NCBI GenBank assembly: GCA_037039925.1
Contig: JAXRKP010000698.1
Span: forward strand, 75,001-139,000
Length of the DNA stretch: 64,000 nt
Direction: 5' to 3'
From: Doris montereyensis
Lineage: Eukaryota > Mollusca > Gastropoda > Nudibranchia > Dorididae
Shown here: positions 55,240 through 64,000 of the stretch, in pieces
How positions within the stretch are numbered: the stretch's first letter is position 1
Layout: the number at the start of each line of letters is the position of its first letter
The notes under the pieces: generated by a model
The model's database searches: none
What the model was told of the DNA's origin: nothing
What the model saw: the letters and a program-made list of their open reading frames with translations, nothing else
Made by a program: the position numbers and the translations under genes

Positions 55240-55522
55240 GTTGAAAAATGCTCTCGTTTTTTTCAAGTAAAACCCACACCCCCCCCCCCCCCCCACCTAC
55301 CCCTTCCCTAGTCTAAGTAGATGGATGGACTCTTAGTCCCATCGGAGATGGATGATTAAAAAGGAGGTCCTGTCTGTTGATCACAAAACTTTGTGAATGT
55401 TAAAGATCCCCTGGCTGCTTTCAAGGCAGTCCAGACAAAGTTTGAAAATCCCAAGATTCCCTTAGCTGTGTAGACATATGGGTACAATCAAATCAAATCA
55501 AATGCAAATCAAATCAAAGTCT
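55240..55522 (+). mobile_element. SINE-3 copy with poly-C run
   Basis: TAAAACCCACACC, about 20 C, then TAGTCCCATCGGAGATGG and AGATCCCCTGGCTGC. The tail is a repeat of AATCAAATCA. Confidence 0.85.
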
Positions 55523-55699
55523 CAAAGTTTAGTATTTGGCCGTCATTCTATGAATCATAATCCTTAACCTATATCACTGTATTTTTGTCTACATCAGTAT
55601 TGTCACTGTTGATGATGCTGTTACTAGTGTTACTCTATTGTCTTGTGTCTATGAGAATTGTCATGAACATTTCTTGTTTGTATTTTCTCTTCTACACAG

Positions 55700-55826
55700 A
55701 TCGGCAGTCAGGTCTCTCTGTGTCCTGTCCCCAATCTTTGGGGTAACATGGCTGTTTGGCATTCTGTCCGTCAATGACAGCACAGTTTTGTTTCAATACC
55801 TATTTTCCATATTCAACTCTTTGCAG
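55700..55826 (+). CDS. adhesion GPCR exon: transmembrane helix 6
   Basis: Acceptor CTTCTACACAG, donor GTAAAC. One frame encodes SAVRSLCVLSPIFGVTWLFG, then ILSVNDSTVLFQYLF and IFNSLQ. GVTWLFG is the family B2 helix 6 switch motif. The upstream exon ends in phase 1, but this frame needs a phase 2 start. The 127-nt length is one short, so a base is probably missing within the first dozen bases. Confidence 0.92.
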
Positions 55827-55851
55827 GTAAACTGTTCAGTTGGTGTCCGTT

Positions 55852-56001
55852 AATAATTTGACTATTAAATTTTGTAAAATAAATACTTTTATCAGATTTC
55901 AGACTTGAGTGGAATCAAGGGTGCACTCGCCAGTGCACCTTGAATTCCACTGAAATCTGATAACAATATTTATTTTTACAAAATTTAATAGTCAAATTAT
56001 T
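55852..56001. repeat. 150-bp near-perfect inverted repeat (hairpin/MITE-like)
   Basis: AATAATTTGACTATTAAATT at the left is mirrored by AATTTAATAGTCAAATTATT at the right. Pairing continues through TATCAGATTTCAG/CTGAAATCTGATA to a centre at about 55926 (GGTGCACT CGCC AGTGCACC), with only a few mismatches. It lies 25 bp after the TM6 donor. Confidence 0.93.
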
Positions 56002-56189
56002 AGACATAAAACTTCAGACATGATGGAAATAGAAATTGTTAAAAAGCTTTCCCTGTCACTCATGTTGCTTGTGTAGGAAGAGGATTAAGTAAGACAAGAA
56101 AAAAAAGGATTGTTATCGACATTCAAAGTTTTTTTCTTTGTGTCAAAGTCCTTGTAGCTTTTTTTAGTATTTACTTTAAAAAGTATGGA

Positions 56190-56440
56190 AGGTTCCTTCA
56201 AGGCCCTTATGGCCTGTAGAGCTGGGGCTTATCCCGATTTCTATAGTTTGAAGCTGTCATGGGTTTATTACTCCCAAGCTGTTTCTGGTACCCATTTTCA
56301 CCTGGGTCGAGTGGGGGCGAATGAATGATTAGTGTCTTGTCCGAGGAACACAACGTCAGACCTGGCATTACTAGGATTTAAACCTAGGACCTCATGATCC
56401 CATATCCGGCAACCTAACCACTAGGCCATCGACGCCACAA
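56190..56440 (-). mobile_element. SINE-1 copy
   Basis: Minus-strand copy with tail GGTTCCTTCAAGGCCCTTAT and head at 56440 (GTGGCGTCGATGGCCTAGTG). Part of the middle is deleted. Confidence 0.87.
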
Positions 56441-56644
56441 TTATTCACTTATTGTTTCAATGACAAAACTGTGTGACATATTATTGTCTTACTTTGATTG
56501 TCATTTGATGTATGCAAATTGTGATACAAAGACTACATCTACAATACATTTTTATGTAGCCTACATAGCGCAAATAAGTAACCAAGTATACTTTCTACAA
56601 GTACATGTATATGTACACAGATTATTTGGTCGTAGCAATATCTC

Positions 56645-56940
56645 CCTAATGTGGCATCGGTGGCCGAGTAGTTAGACTGCCAGAATTGGGATCATGAGGT
56701 CCTGGGTTTGAATCCTATCAAGCTAGTTTAAGTTTCGCTGTTGTGTTCCTTGGGAGAGACACTTGACACATGTTACCCCAACTCGACTCAGGTGCAAATG
56801 GGTACAAGCACTAGCTTGGGAGTAGAAACCAGTGTCAGACTAGCGTCTCATCCAGGAGATGATGTGTATCACATGTTCCATGACTGGGATAAGCTGCAGC
56901 TCTATGGGCCACAACGGCCGTAAAGAAATCTTCCTCACTT
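56645..56940 (+). mobile_element. SINE-1 copy, plus strand, with (TTAC)n tail
   Basis: Head GGCATCGGTGGCCGAGTAGT + TAGACTGC (A box), B box GGGTTTGAATCC, body to GCTCTATGGGCCACAACGGC. The tail is CTTACTTACTTACTTAC, giving the 3' end of the family: a TTAC/CTTA simple repeat. Confidence 0.93.
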
Positions 56941-57039
56941 ACTTACTTACTTACTTACTTACCTACTTACTTATTCATACCTACCTACAAATTACACACA
57001 TACGTTTTCGTAAACATAAATTCGAAGTGCATATCGATA

Positions 57040-58595
57040 CACGGTTGACTCTGGTTTATTGCAACTCGGTTAATCACAATTTCCACTTACTCACTTACTC
57101 ACAACTTTTGCCAAGAAACAGAATTAATTCTATATAAAAGTCACTGGTTAATCGCAACTTTTGCCAAGAAACAGAATTAATTTTATATAAAAGTCACTGG
57201 CTAATCGCAACTTTTGCCAAGAAACAGAATTAATTCTATATTAAAGTCACTGGTTAATCGCAACTTTTGCCAAGAAACAGAATTAATTCTATATAAAAGT
57301 CACTGGTTAATCGCAACTTTTGCCAAGAAACAGAATTAATTCTATATAAAAGTCACTGGTTAATGCCAAAAACAAAATTAATTCTATATAAAAATTTTTG
57401 CCAAGAAACATCACAACTTTTGCCAAGAAACAGAATTAATTCTATATAAAAGTCACTGGTTAATCGCAACTTTTGCCAAGAAACAGAATTAATTCTATAT
57501 AAAAGTCACTGGTCAATCGCAACTTTTGTCAAGAAACAGAATTAATTCTATGTAAAAGTCACTGGTTAATTGCAACTTTTGCCAAGAAACAGAATTAATT
57601 CTATATAAAAGTCACTGGTTAATCGCAACTTTTGTCAAGAAACAGAATTAATTCTATATAAAAGTCACTGGTCAATCGCAACTTTTGTCAAGAAACAGAA
57701 TTAATTCTATGTAAAAGTCACTGGTCAATCGCAACTTTTGTCCAAGAAACAGAATTAATTCTATGTAAAAGTCACTGGTTAATCGCAACTTTTGCCAAGA
57801 AACAGAATTAATTCTATGTAAAAGTCACTGGTTAATCGCAACTTTTGCCAAGAAACAGAATTAATTCTATGTAAAAGTCACTGGTCAATCGCAACTTTTG
57901 CCAAGAAACAGAATTAATTCTATGTAAAAGTCACTGGTTAATCGCAACTTTTGCCAAGAAACAGAATTAAACTATGTAAAAGTCACTGGTTAATCGCAAT
58001 TCACTTCGGATAATCACAACCCTGCTGACACCTTGCCCTCATATTTTTCGTCGGCTTTTTTTCTTCTGATTTCACACTTTGTTAAACAATGCTCGCATGT
58101 CTGCGTTGTTGTTACTGAACAACCGTAGCGATACGATAGTCTTACACTGATTTGGGTCTAGCGGACAATAAATGCACAGTAGGCCTTGCCTAGAAACGAC
58201 TCAGGCAGCTGGCAAGCATGATATTGTATTTACAATAATTAACGTAACACAGGCAGACCATTCAACAGTTTACAACACATTGTAGTTTACAACACAGGCA
58301 GCTCAACATAAACAATGAACTGAAGTACTGCAGTACGTTTTTTAGCTTTGTAGTACCTGTTTAAAGCCATACAACACTGAAAAAGATGACACTGTACATG
58401 TCGGTCGCAAGTCTGTGAAATTCAGAGGAAAATTTATCCATGCAAAACATATTGTAACAGATATGCCTAGTGGTCGAGTAGTGAAAATGACTCTAAATGT
58501 TGGGCCCATAGCGAAATCTGGTTTATCGCAACTTTGGATAATCGCAACATTATTGCCGCTCCGCCGTGTTGCGATTACCCGGAGTCGACTGAATG
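57040..58595. mobile_element. pogo/Tigger-like element with an internal 53-bp satellite
   Basis: Left end CACGGTTGACTCTGGTTTAT + TGCAACTCGG; right end, reversed, CATTCAGTCGACTCCGGGTA + ATCGCAAC. TA lies outside both ends. The ends resemble pogo/Tigger terminal repeats in form. No transposase frame is seen. Copy 1 at 8018 has a single satellite unit at the same place. Confidence 0.75.
57075..58010. repeat. 53-bp minisatellite inside the transposon
   Basis: About 17 units of TCACTGGTTAATCGCAACTT + TTGCCAAGAAACAGAATTAA + TTCTATATAAAAG. Units differ at few sites (TATAT/TATGT, GCC/GTC). Confidence 0.97.
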
Positions 58596-59084
58596 TAATT
58601 AAAGAATGGCAAGTGTCTTGATTCCATCTGACACACTGAGTCAACTGTGTTGATAAATTCCATTGACTATATCATAATTCAAAGGTGTGATGGGTGTTCC
58701 TTCTGCAAAATTATATGTGAGCACTAAATTTGTGTTTGATTTTAAAGTTGCAATAACAAGAAATAATGCCATCATTTATGAGAGATTCTACACAGGCTTT
58801 ATAGAAAGCTTCAAGTGTATTATATCAGAGTTAATGATTAAGATTTTGCAATTTTTGTAAGCAGTACACATGCAACTGACATTGCTTATAGATTATGTAA
58901 GCTTTCATTTGTCACCGTTAGTTATCAAAAAAGGTTCTTATTCTTACAATTCTTTCCTGTGTAATTTGGAAAACTTCAAATGCTTCTATTTTCTTCTATG
59001 TTATTGTCTTCAGGCTTTGTAATGCCTTGAATTAAAAGGATGAGTCGTGATATTGATACTGATAATGCATTTTCTATCTTTCAG
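58596..59084. other. intron segment, no recognised content
   Basis: AT-rich sequence between the transposon and the TM7 exon. Confidence 0.5.
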
Positions 59085-59125
59085 GGTTTGGTATCTTTGT
59101 CGTCTACTGTTTTCACTCAAAGCAG
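59085..59125 (+). CDS. adhesion GPCR exon: transmembrane helix 7, one frameshift
   Basis: Acceptor TTCTATCTTTCAG, donor GTAATA. The frame FGIFVVYCFHSKQ is the conserved TM7 end of family B2, and joins LQ of the TM6 exon and VREGL of the next. It requires a two-base start where phase 0 is expected. The length is 41 rather than 42; one T is probably missing in GGTTTGG. Confidence 0.85.
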
Positions 59126-59499
59126 GTAATAGTCAGAAGAACATTTTATACTTTTTACTTTTTACTTTATATCTAATTCGTCTTGACTTATTGTTCACTC
59201 AATGGGCTTGAATAGGCTCACTGCAAATTTCATTGTTACTGGATGTGGCAATCGTCATGTTCGTAACACATTCACAGTACAATCACATCTCCATAATCCG
59301 AACAGATAAGCTGGGACGGACTTTTCCTTCTTTGCTTCTACCTGATAATCGGCAATTCGGGATTCTGGATCCGAACACCTAAATTTGGAAGAAGCTACCA
59401 CAATATAGAAAATTTATGCTTCGATTAACCAAACACTCAACTGTTTGAGGTAGTCTAACCAATTCGTTAACGGTCCATTAAAGCCCGTCTGTCTGTGTA

Positions 59500-59690
<191 letters not shown>

Positions 59691-60312
59691 TTGGATTCTG
59701 TGAACATTGACATGATGCGAAACGTAATTTAGTATTGATTCTGTGAACATTGACATGATGCGAACGTAATTTAGTGTTGACTCTGTGAACATTGACATGA
59801 TGCCAAACGTAATTTAGTATTGATTCTGTGAACATTGACATGATGCGAAACGTAATTTAGTATTGATTCTGTGAACATTGACATGATGCAAACGTAATTT
59901 AGTGTTGATTCTGTGAACATTGACATGATGCGAAACGTAATTTAGTGTTGATTCTGTGAACATTGACATGATGCAAACGTAATTTAGTGTTGATTCTGTG
60001 AACATTGACATGATGCAAACGTAATTTAGTGTTGACTCTGTGAACATTGACATGATGTGAAACGTAATTTAGTGTTGATTCTGTGAACATTGACATGATG
60101 CAAACGTAATTTAGTGTTCATTCTGTGAACATTGACATGATGCGAAACGTAATTTAGTGTTGATTCTGTGAACATTGACATGATGCGAAACGTAATTTAG
60201 TGTTCATTCTGTGAACATTGACATGATGCGAAACGTAATTTAGTGTTCATTCTCTGAACATGTGTTCATTCTGTGAACATTGACATGATGCGAAATGTAA
60301 TTTAGTGTTGAT
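59691..60312. repeat. 43-bp minisatellite
   Basis: About 14 units of GATTCTGTGAACATTGACAT + GATGCGAAACGTAATTTAGT + GTT, with small indels. Confidence 0.97.
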
Positions 60313-60453
60313 TGTGTCCACTTCACTTTGGACTTTGTTAGGTGTTTTGCAGTATTTTAAACTTCACATGAATTTTACTGCTACATAAAACTTTTCTACT
60401 GATTTATTTACTTATTTATTTATTTACTTACTCTCTCCATGTTTATCTTTCAG

Positions 60454-60537
60454 GTGCGAGAGGGACTCAGATTAATGAGAAAGAGACAAAGGGCAAAATC
60501 TATTGACACTGGACAAAAATCATCTGGATTTTCACGT
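60454..60537 (+). CDS. adhesion GPCR exon: proximal C-terminal tail
   Basis: An 84-nt phase 0-0 exon between TTTATCTTTCAG and GTATGT. Encodes VREGLRLMRKRQRAKSIDTG, then QKSSGFSR. The basic stretch after TM7 matches helix-8/tail regions of the family. It follows VYCFHSKQ directly. Without splicing at 60538 the same frame stays open through a 17-residue tandem repeat to a stop at 60789. Confidence 0.9.
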
Positions 60538-60540
60538 GTA

Positions 60541-61345
60541 TGTCTTTATGTTGCCATAAAAATGAGCCTGTGGGTTAATAAGGATTGGAAAGATGTTTAT
60601 GTTGCAATAAAAAGGAGCCTGTGGGTTAATAAGGATTTGAAAGATGTTTATGTTGCCATAAAAAGGAGCCTGGGGGTTAATAAGGATTTGAAAGATGTTT
60701 ATGTTGCCATAAAAAGGAGCCTGTGGGTTAATAAGGATTTGAAAGATGTTTATGAACTGAGTTTTCTGTATCAGGAGCCTGTGGGTTAATAAGGATTTGA
60801 AAGATGTTTATGAACTGAGTTTTCTGTATCAGGAGCCTGTGGGTTAATAAGGATTTGAAAGATGTTTATGAACTGAGTTTTCTGTATCAGGAGCCTGTGG
60901 GTTAATAAGGATTTGAAAGATGTTTATGAAATGAGTTTTCTGTATCAGGAGCCTGTGGGTTAATAAGGATTTGAAAGATGTTTATGAATTTTCTGTATGA
61001 GCCTGTGGGTTAATTTTTAAAGATGTTTATGAACTGAGTTTTCTATATCAGAAGCCTGTGGGCTAATGGATTTGAAAGATGTTTATGAACTAAGTTTTCT
61101 GTATCAGGAGCCTGTGGGTTAATAAGGATTTGAAAGATGTTTATGAACTGAGTTTTCTGTATCAGGAGCCTGTGGGTTAATAAGGATTTGAAAGATGTTT
61201 ATGAACTGAGTTTTCTGTATCAGGAGCCTGTGGGTTAATAAGGATTTGAAAGATGTTTATGAACTGAGTTTTCTATATCAGAAGCCTGTGGGCTAATGGA
61301 TTTGAAAGATGTTTATGAAATGAGTTTTCTATATCCACCTTGTAC
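60541..61345. repeat. 51/58-bp minisatellite
   Basis: Four units of 51 bp (GTTGCCATAAAAAGGAGCCT + GTGGGTTAATAAGGATTTGA + AAGATGTTTAT), then about nine of 58 bp in which ATGAACTGAGTTTTCTGTAT replaces the GTTGCCATAAAAA part. It starts three bases after the exon donor. Confidence 0.95.
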
Positions 61346-61357
61346 ACATTGGGGCGT

Positions 61358-61612
61358 CTGTGGGGTCAGTGGCCTAATGGCTAGGATTTCGATCTTGGGA
61401 TAATGAGGTCCGAGGTCGAATCCTAGCAATGCTAGGTCCAATGTTGAGCTCCTTGGGAAAGACACTTAACACATTTTCCCACTCAACCCAAGTCCAAACA
61501 GGTACTAACAACAGCTTGAACGTCCTGTCCAGGAGGTGATTATTATGAAATGTTTCGCTTCACGCTACAGAAACCAGGCTGGTTCTATGGGCCATAAGGA
61601 CCTTAAAGAAAC
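61358..61612 (+). mobile_element. SINE-1 copy, plus strand
   Basis: Head GGGGTCAGTGGCCTAATGGC, B box GAGGTCGAATCC, body CCAGGAGGTGATTATTATG and tail TAAGGACCTTAAAGAAAC. Confidence 0.87.
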
Positions 61613-62734
61613 TTTTACCCATAGACATTTTGAAGCTTTTATATTGTGAAAAAATCTTATTTTGTATTGTTCAGGTCTGTTCATTGATAATGAAGCTCAC
61701 TGGGTTTTTTGTCATTGAGTTTTAGGCTACTTATTAACTCTTTCCACCCAGAATAAAACAGCCGATGTCCCCCAGTTTTTACCGGAATTAACTTTTTGGA
61801 GCGGTGTGAAAATTCTACCCGAGTGTCTAAAACTGACCCTAATTATATGAAAATAAGCAACAAGTTAACATGTTTGGTATCATATTGAAGGGAAATAAAT
61901 TTCCTATCAATTTAAACAGTGATTGGGGTTATTTTCATGTTTATAGAGGGTGAGGGTAGGAGAAAAGGGGAAGAAAATTGAAACAAAAAATTCCTTTACG
62001 TTCAGCTTTATTTTCATCAAATCTCTTCAAAATATTGATCGATGTAATCCGAATGGTTATCATAATGTAGTACATCCAATTAGCTTTCAATTGATGTATA
62101 TGTGAGGACATTTGCTTGAAAAATCTTTCTTGTATGAATATTTTAAAACTTCAATGCACATGTAAAACAAGAAATTTTTCGGGATTCACGCTGACATTGC
62201 GATGGGGTTGAAACGTAAAACAATATATGAAGTGACCCAATCCTTTTCAATTCTGATTCTAGATCTATATCTATCTGTTCTTGCAGTAATAGGGTTTGGT
62301 CTAGACCTTTTTATTATAGTAATAAAACCAGATGAGGTAGAGGGGATGTCTGGAACTACATCTAGATCTAGATCTGGATCAACACTATAGTTGGATCATT
62401 GAATTCATCACTACTTGTTGACTGATTTGGATTGTCATCTCTTGATACAAGTCATTGACATCACTATCAATCTCACTGACATCCGTTATTTCATCCATAA
62501 GGGCACTAGCCTGCATTTACTTACATCAGATGAGGTTTCTTTTATGGTCTCTCAGCCATATCTTTCGTTGAATTTTCGTGAAATTCCAATGTCTCTCACA
62601 ACTGGAAACGCTTTGGCAGTGTAAAATCGAAAGTAGACCGGAACAGAAGAGTCTTAAAAAGTTGCTCAAAGCTATCTCCTAACGAAATTAAGAGTTAAGA
62701 AACTTGCGTCAATATTTGCAAAAGAAGAAATGTT
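61613..62734. other. intron segment, no recognised content
   Basis: AT-rich. Small CTAGATCTAGATCT patches at 62260-62375. No exon, SINE or array identified. Confidence 0.5.
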
Positions 62735-62955
62735 TACCATTATGATGCATAGCTGCCAACCAGTACATAGAAAACGTATTTAGTATGTTTTTTGGCTTTG
62801 GGTCCATAAATCTATATTATTAACTTTGAAAAGTATGTATTTGAGGGTGAACTTTTTTTTTAAGAGACTCAAATTGGGATGAAAGTCCGGACGTGACATT
62901 CTGAGATACAAAATTACTGTTACATTTGCCAGAAAGGCCAGCAATTTTTTTTTAT
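62735..62955 (+). repeat. interspersed repeat R6, copy 2
   Basis: Same orientation as copy 1 at 38015; about 200 bp of shared order. Confidence 0.65.
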
Positions 62956-63570
62956 TTACCGTTGAGAGGGTCTATTCAAAGTACGTTATCAATGTTTTCT
63001 GGAATATTACAGGCCATTTTTAAAGTTCGATATAGCTTGCGCTATTTTTCGATTTGAAAAGGTTGGTGGCTATGAAAATGTATGGACAAAGCAATGTGAG
63101 GGCTGGTAGAACTATGACAAGTAAACTATAAATGTTATGCTTACCGTATTCTTCCCTTTATAAACAGCTGTGGGGGTGGGGGCATAAAATTGCAAGAGGG
63201 ATAGGTGTCTATTAAGGATGAAAAAATATCAGAAATCTATTACAACCAAATCATCTCATTATGCGAACAGCGCTCGCCTCGCTCAAGGATGAGAGTTCAC
63301 AAATTTTCTTACTTGTTGTATTTCAAATATACATTCTTTTAGTTGAACTAAACTATTACTGTATCTAGATGTACTATGTACGTTAATAACATGTAATGTT
63401 GTGCAATGTGTAATACTAATAGTGTGTTGATAGTAAAAAAGATTATCGGCATGGCAGTGAGGATGAGCTGGGGGGATGACCGTTTATTTGGAAAAATTTG
63501 TTATTTGACAAGCTTTAAACACTATTTTTAGAATGTCTTGCATACTTTAAATAAATTATATTTTCCACAG
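62956..63570. other. intron segment, no recognised content
   Basis: AT-rich sequence ending in a TATTTTCCACAG acceptor. Confidence 0.5.
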
Positions 63571-63607
63571 AGATCAGTTTCGTTTGGCAGTTCCTCAAAC
63601 ATGAAAA
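63571..63607 (+). CDS. adhesion GPCR exon: C-terminal tail
   Basis: A 37-nt exon (phase 0 to 1), encoding RSVSFGSSSNMK, between TTTTCCACAG and GTAAGC. The serine-rich content (RSVSFGSSS) resembles a phosphorylation-prone tail. It joins FSR of the preceding exon in frame. Confidence 0.75.
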
Positions 63608-63801
63608 GTAAGCCTGCATTTCATTTTTCCATTTCTTTTACAATTTGTATTTGGTCTGTGTAAAGTTTTTCATTTAGATTTCCTTAAACAGATTTGTAGC
63701 TATATTCTGCCTTCTTGTAATTTTTTTATTATCAAATGTGTAAGCTTACACTTTCCTACTTGTGTGTATTTTTATATCATACATATCTATTACTAATGTA
63801 G

Positions 63802-63836
63802 ACTCAAGAATAGAGCCATACCTGAGGAGAATATTT
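63802..63836 (+). CDS. probable adhesion GPCR exon: C-terminal tail
   Basis: A possible 35-nt exon (phase 1 to 0) between ACTAATGTAG and GTAAGC, encoding SRIEPYLRRIF. Phases fit both neighbours, but the exon is short and the acceptor has a weak pyrimidine tract. The gene continues past the window. Confidence 0.55.
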
Positions 63837-63934
63837 GTAAGCATTGATATCATTTTGATTTTAATTTTTCCATTGAAATTTGTATGACTTAATCATGGAC
63901 ATGCTTGTATAATATAAATGGGTTGTATTTGACA

Positions 63935-64000
63935 CCACTAGCTTAGGAGTAAAACCCTGTGTCAGAATAGCGTCATGTCCAGGAGGTGATTATTAGTATT
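63935..64000 (+). mobile_element. SINE-1 copy running off the window
   Basis: Middle of a plus-strand copy (CACTAGCTTAGGAGTAAAAC, TCATGTCCAGGAGGTGATTA). The 5' half is missing. Confidence 0.8.

Noticed and set aside
56645..56720. tRNA gene
   Set aside because: A and B boxes are present, but the sequence continues into a SINE-1 body, lacks a paired acceptor stem, and recurs many times.
57075..58010. CRISPR-like regular array
   Set aside because: Units are adjacent with no unique spacers, and lie in a eukaryotic intron. It is a minisatellite; the same holds for 31418-32815 and 59691-60312.
59278..59400. Another pogo-like terminal repeat (CAGTACAATCACATCTCCAT)
   Set aside because: The word looks similar in style, but no matching inverted end was found nearby.

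Overview
This window looks like nuclear DNA of an invertebrate animal: AT-rich, intron-heavy, dense in retroposons and minisatellites, with GT-AG introns throughout and no prokaryotic gene organisation. The gene type (an adhesion GPCR with EB-like cysteine modules) and the tRNA-derived SINEs fit a marine invertebrate such as a lophotrochozoan or an ambulacrarian, but the species cannot be fixed from sequence alone.

Essentially the whole window is the interior of ONE plus-strand gene, an adhesion-type (family B2) G-protein-coupled receptor. Both its first and its last exons appear to lie outside. I place about 35 coding exons plus seven damaged copies. In order they encode: an Ig/HYR-like exon (736-1079); EB/EGF-like six-cysteine modules (2428, 5073); a fibronectin type III domain (5535-5786); another cysteine module (6933); a tandemly duplicated array of one-exon cysteine modules of types A, B and C (8785-18864); a last cysteine module (21584); Ig-like exons (22564-24707); a hormone-receptor (HormR) domain split over two exons (26231, 32843); the GAIN domain (34840-43345); the GPS autoproteolysis motif with its tethered-agonist segment (43969-44086); seven transmembrane helices over eight exons (45780-59125); and the first C-tail exons (60454-63836). 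The extracellular exons are nearly all phase 1-1, so modules can be duplicated or skipped without breaking the frame.

The most striking region is 8.6-18.9 kb. A unit of about 2.5 kb (exon A, exon B, exon C, exon C', SINE), introns included, is tandemly repeated at near identity. Part of it, about 12.4-14.9 kb, reads like a corrupted mosaic of the unit. About ten single-copy exons of the gene also carry one small indel, nearly all consistent with a single missing base, while splice sites and conserved residues on both sides are intact. This looks more like an error-prone long-read consensus than a dead gene.

The introns carry a nearly complete LINE (about 26.45-29.8 kb, with a candidate target-site duplication) and fragments of the same and other LINEs; about 18 copies or pieces of a tRNA-derived SINE (here SINE-1); two further SINE-like families (SINE-2, SINE-3); two TA-flanked DNA transposon families; a 150-bp perfect-style hairpin; several unnamed interspersed repeats (R4, R5, R6); and more than ten minisatellite or microsatellite arrays. 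I found no second protein-coding host gene, no functional tRNA or rRNA, and no promoter or poly(A) site.
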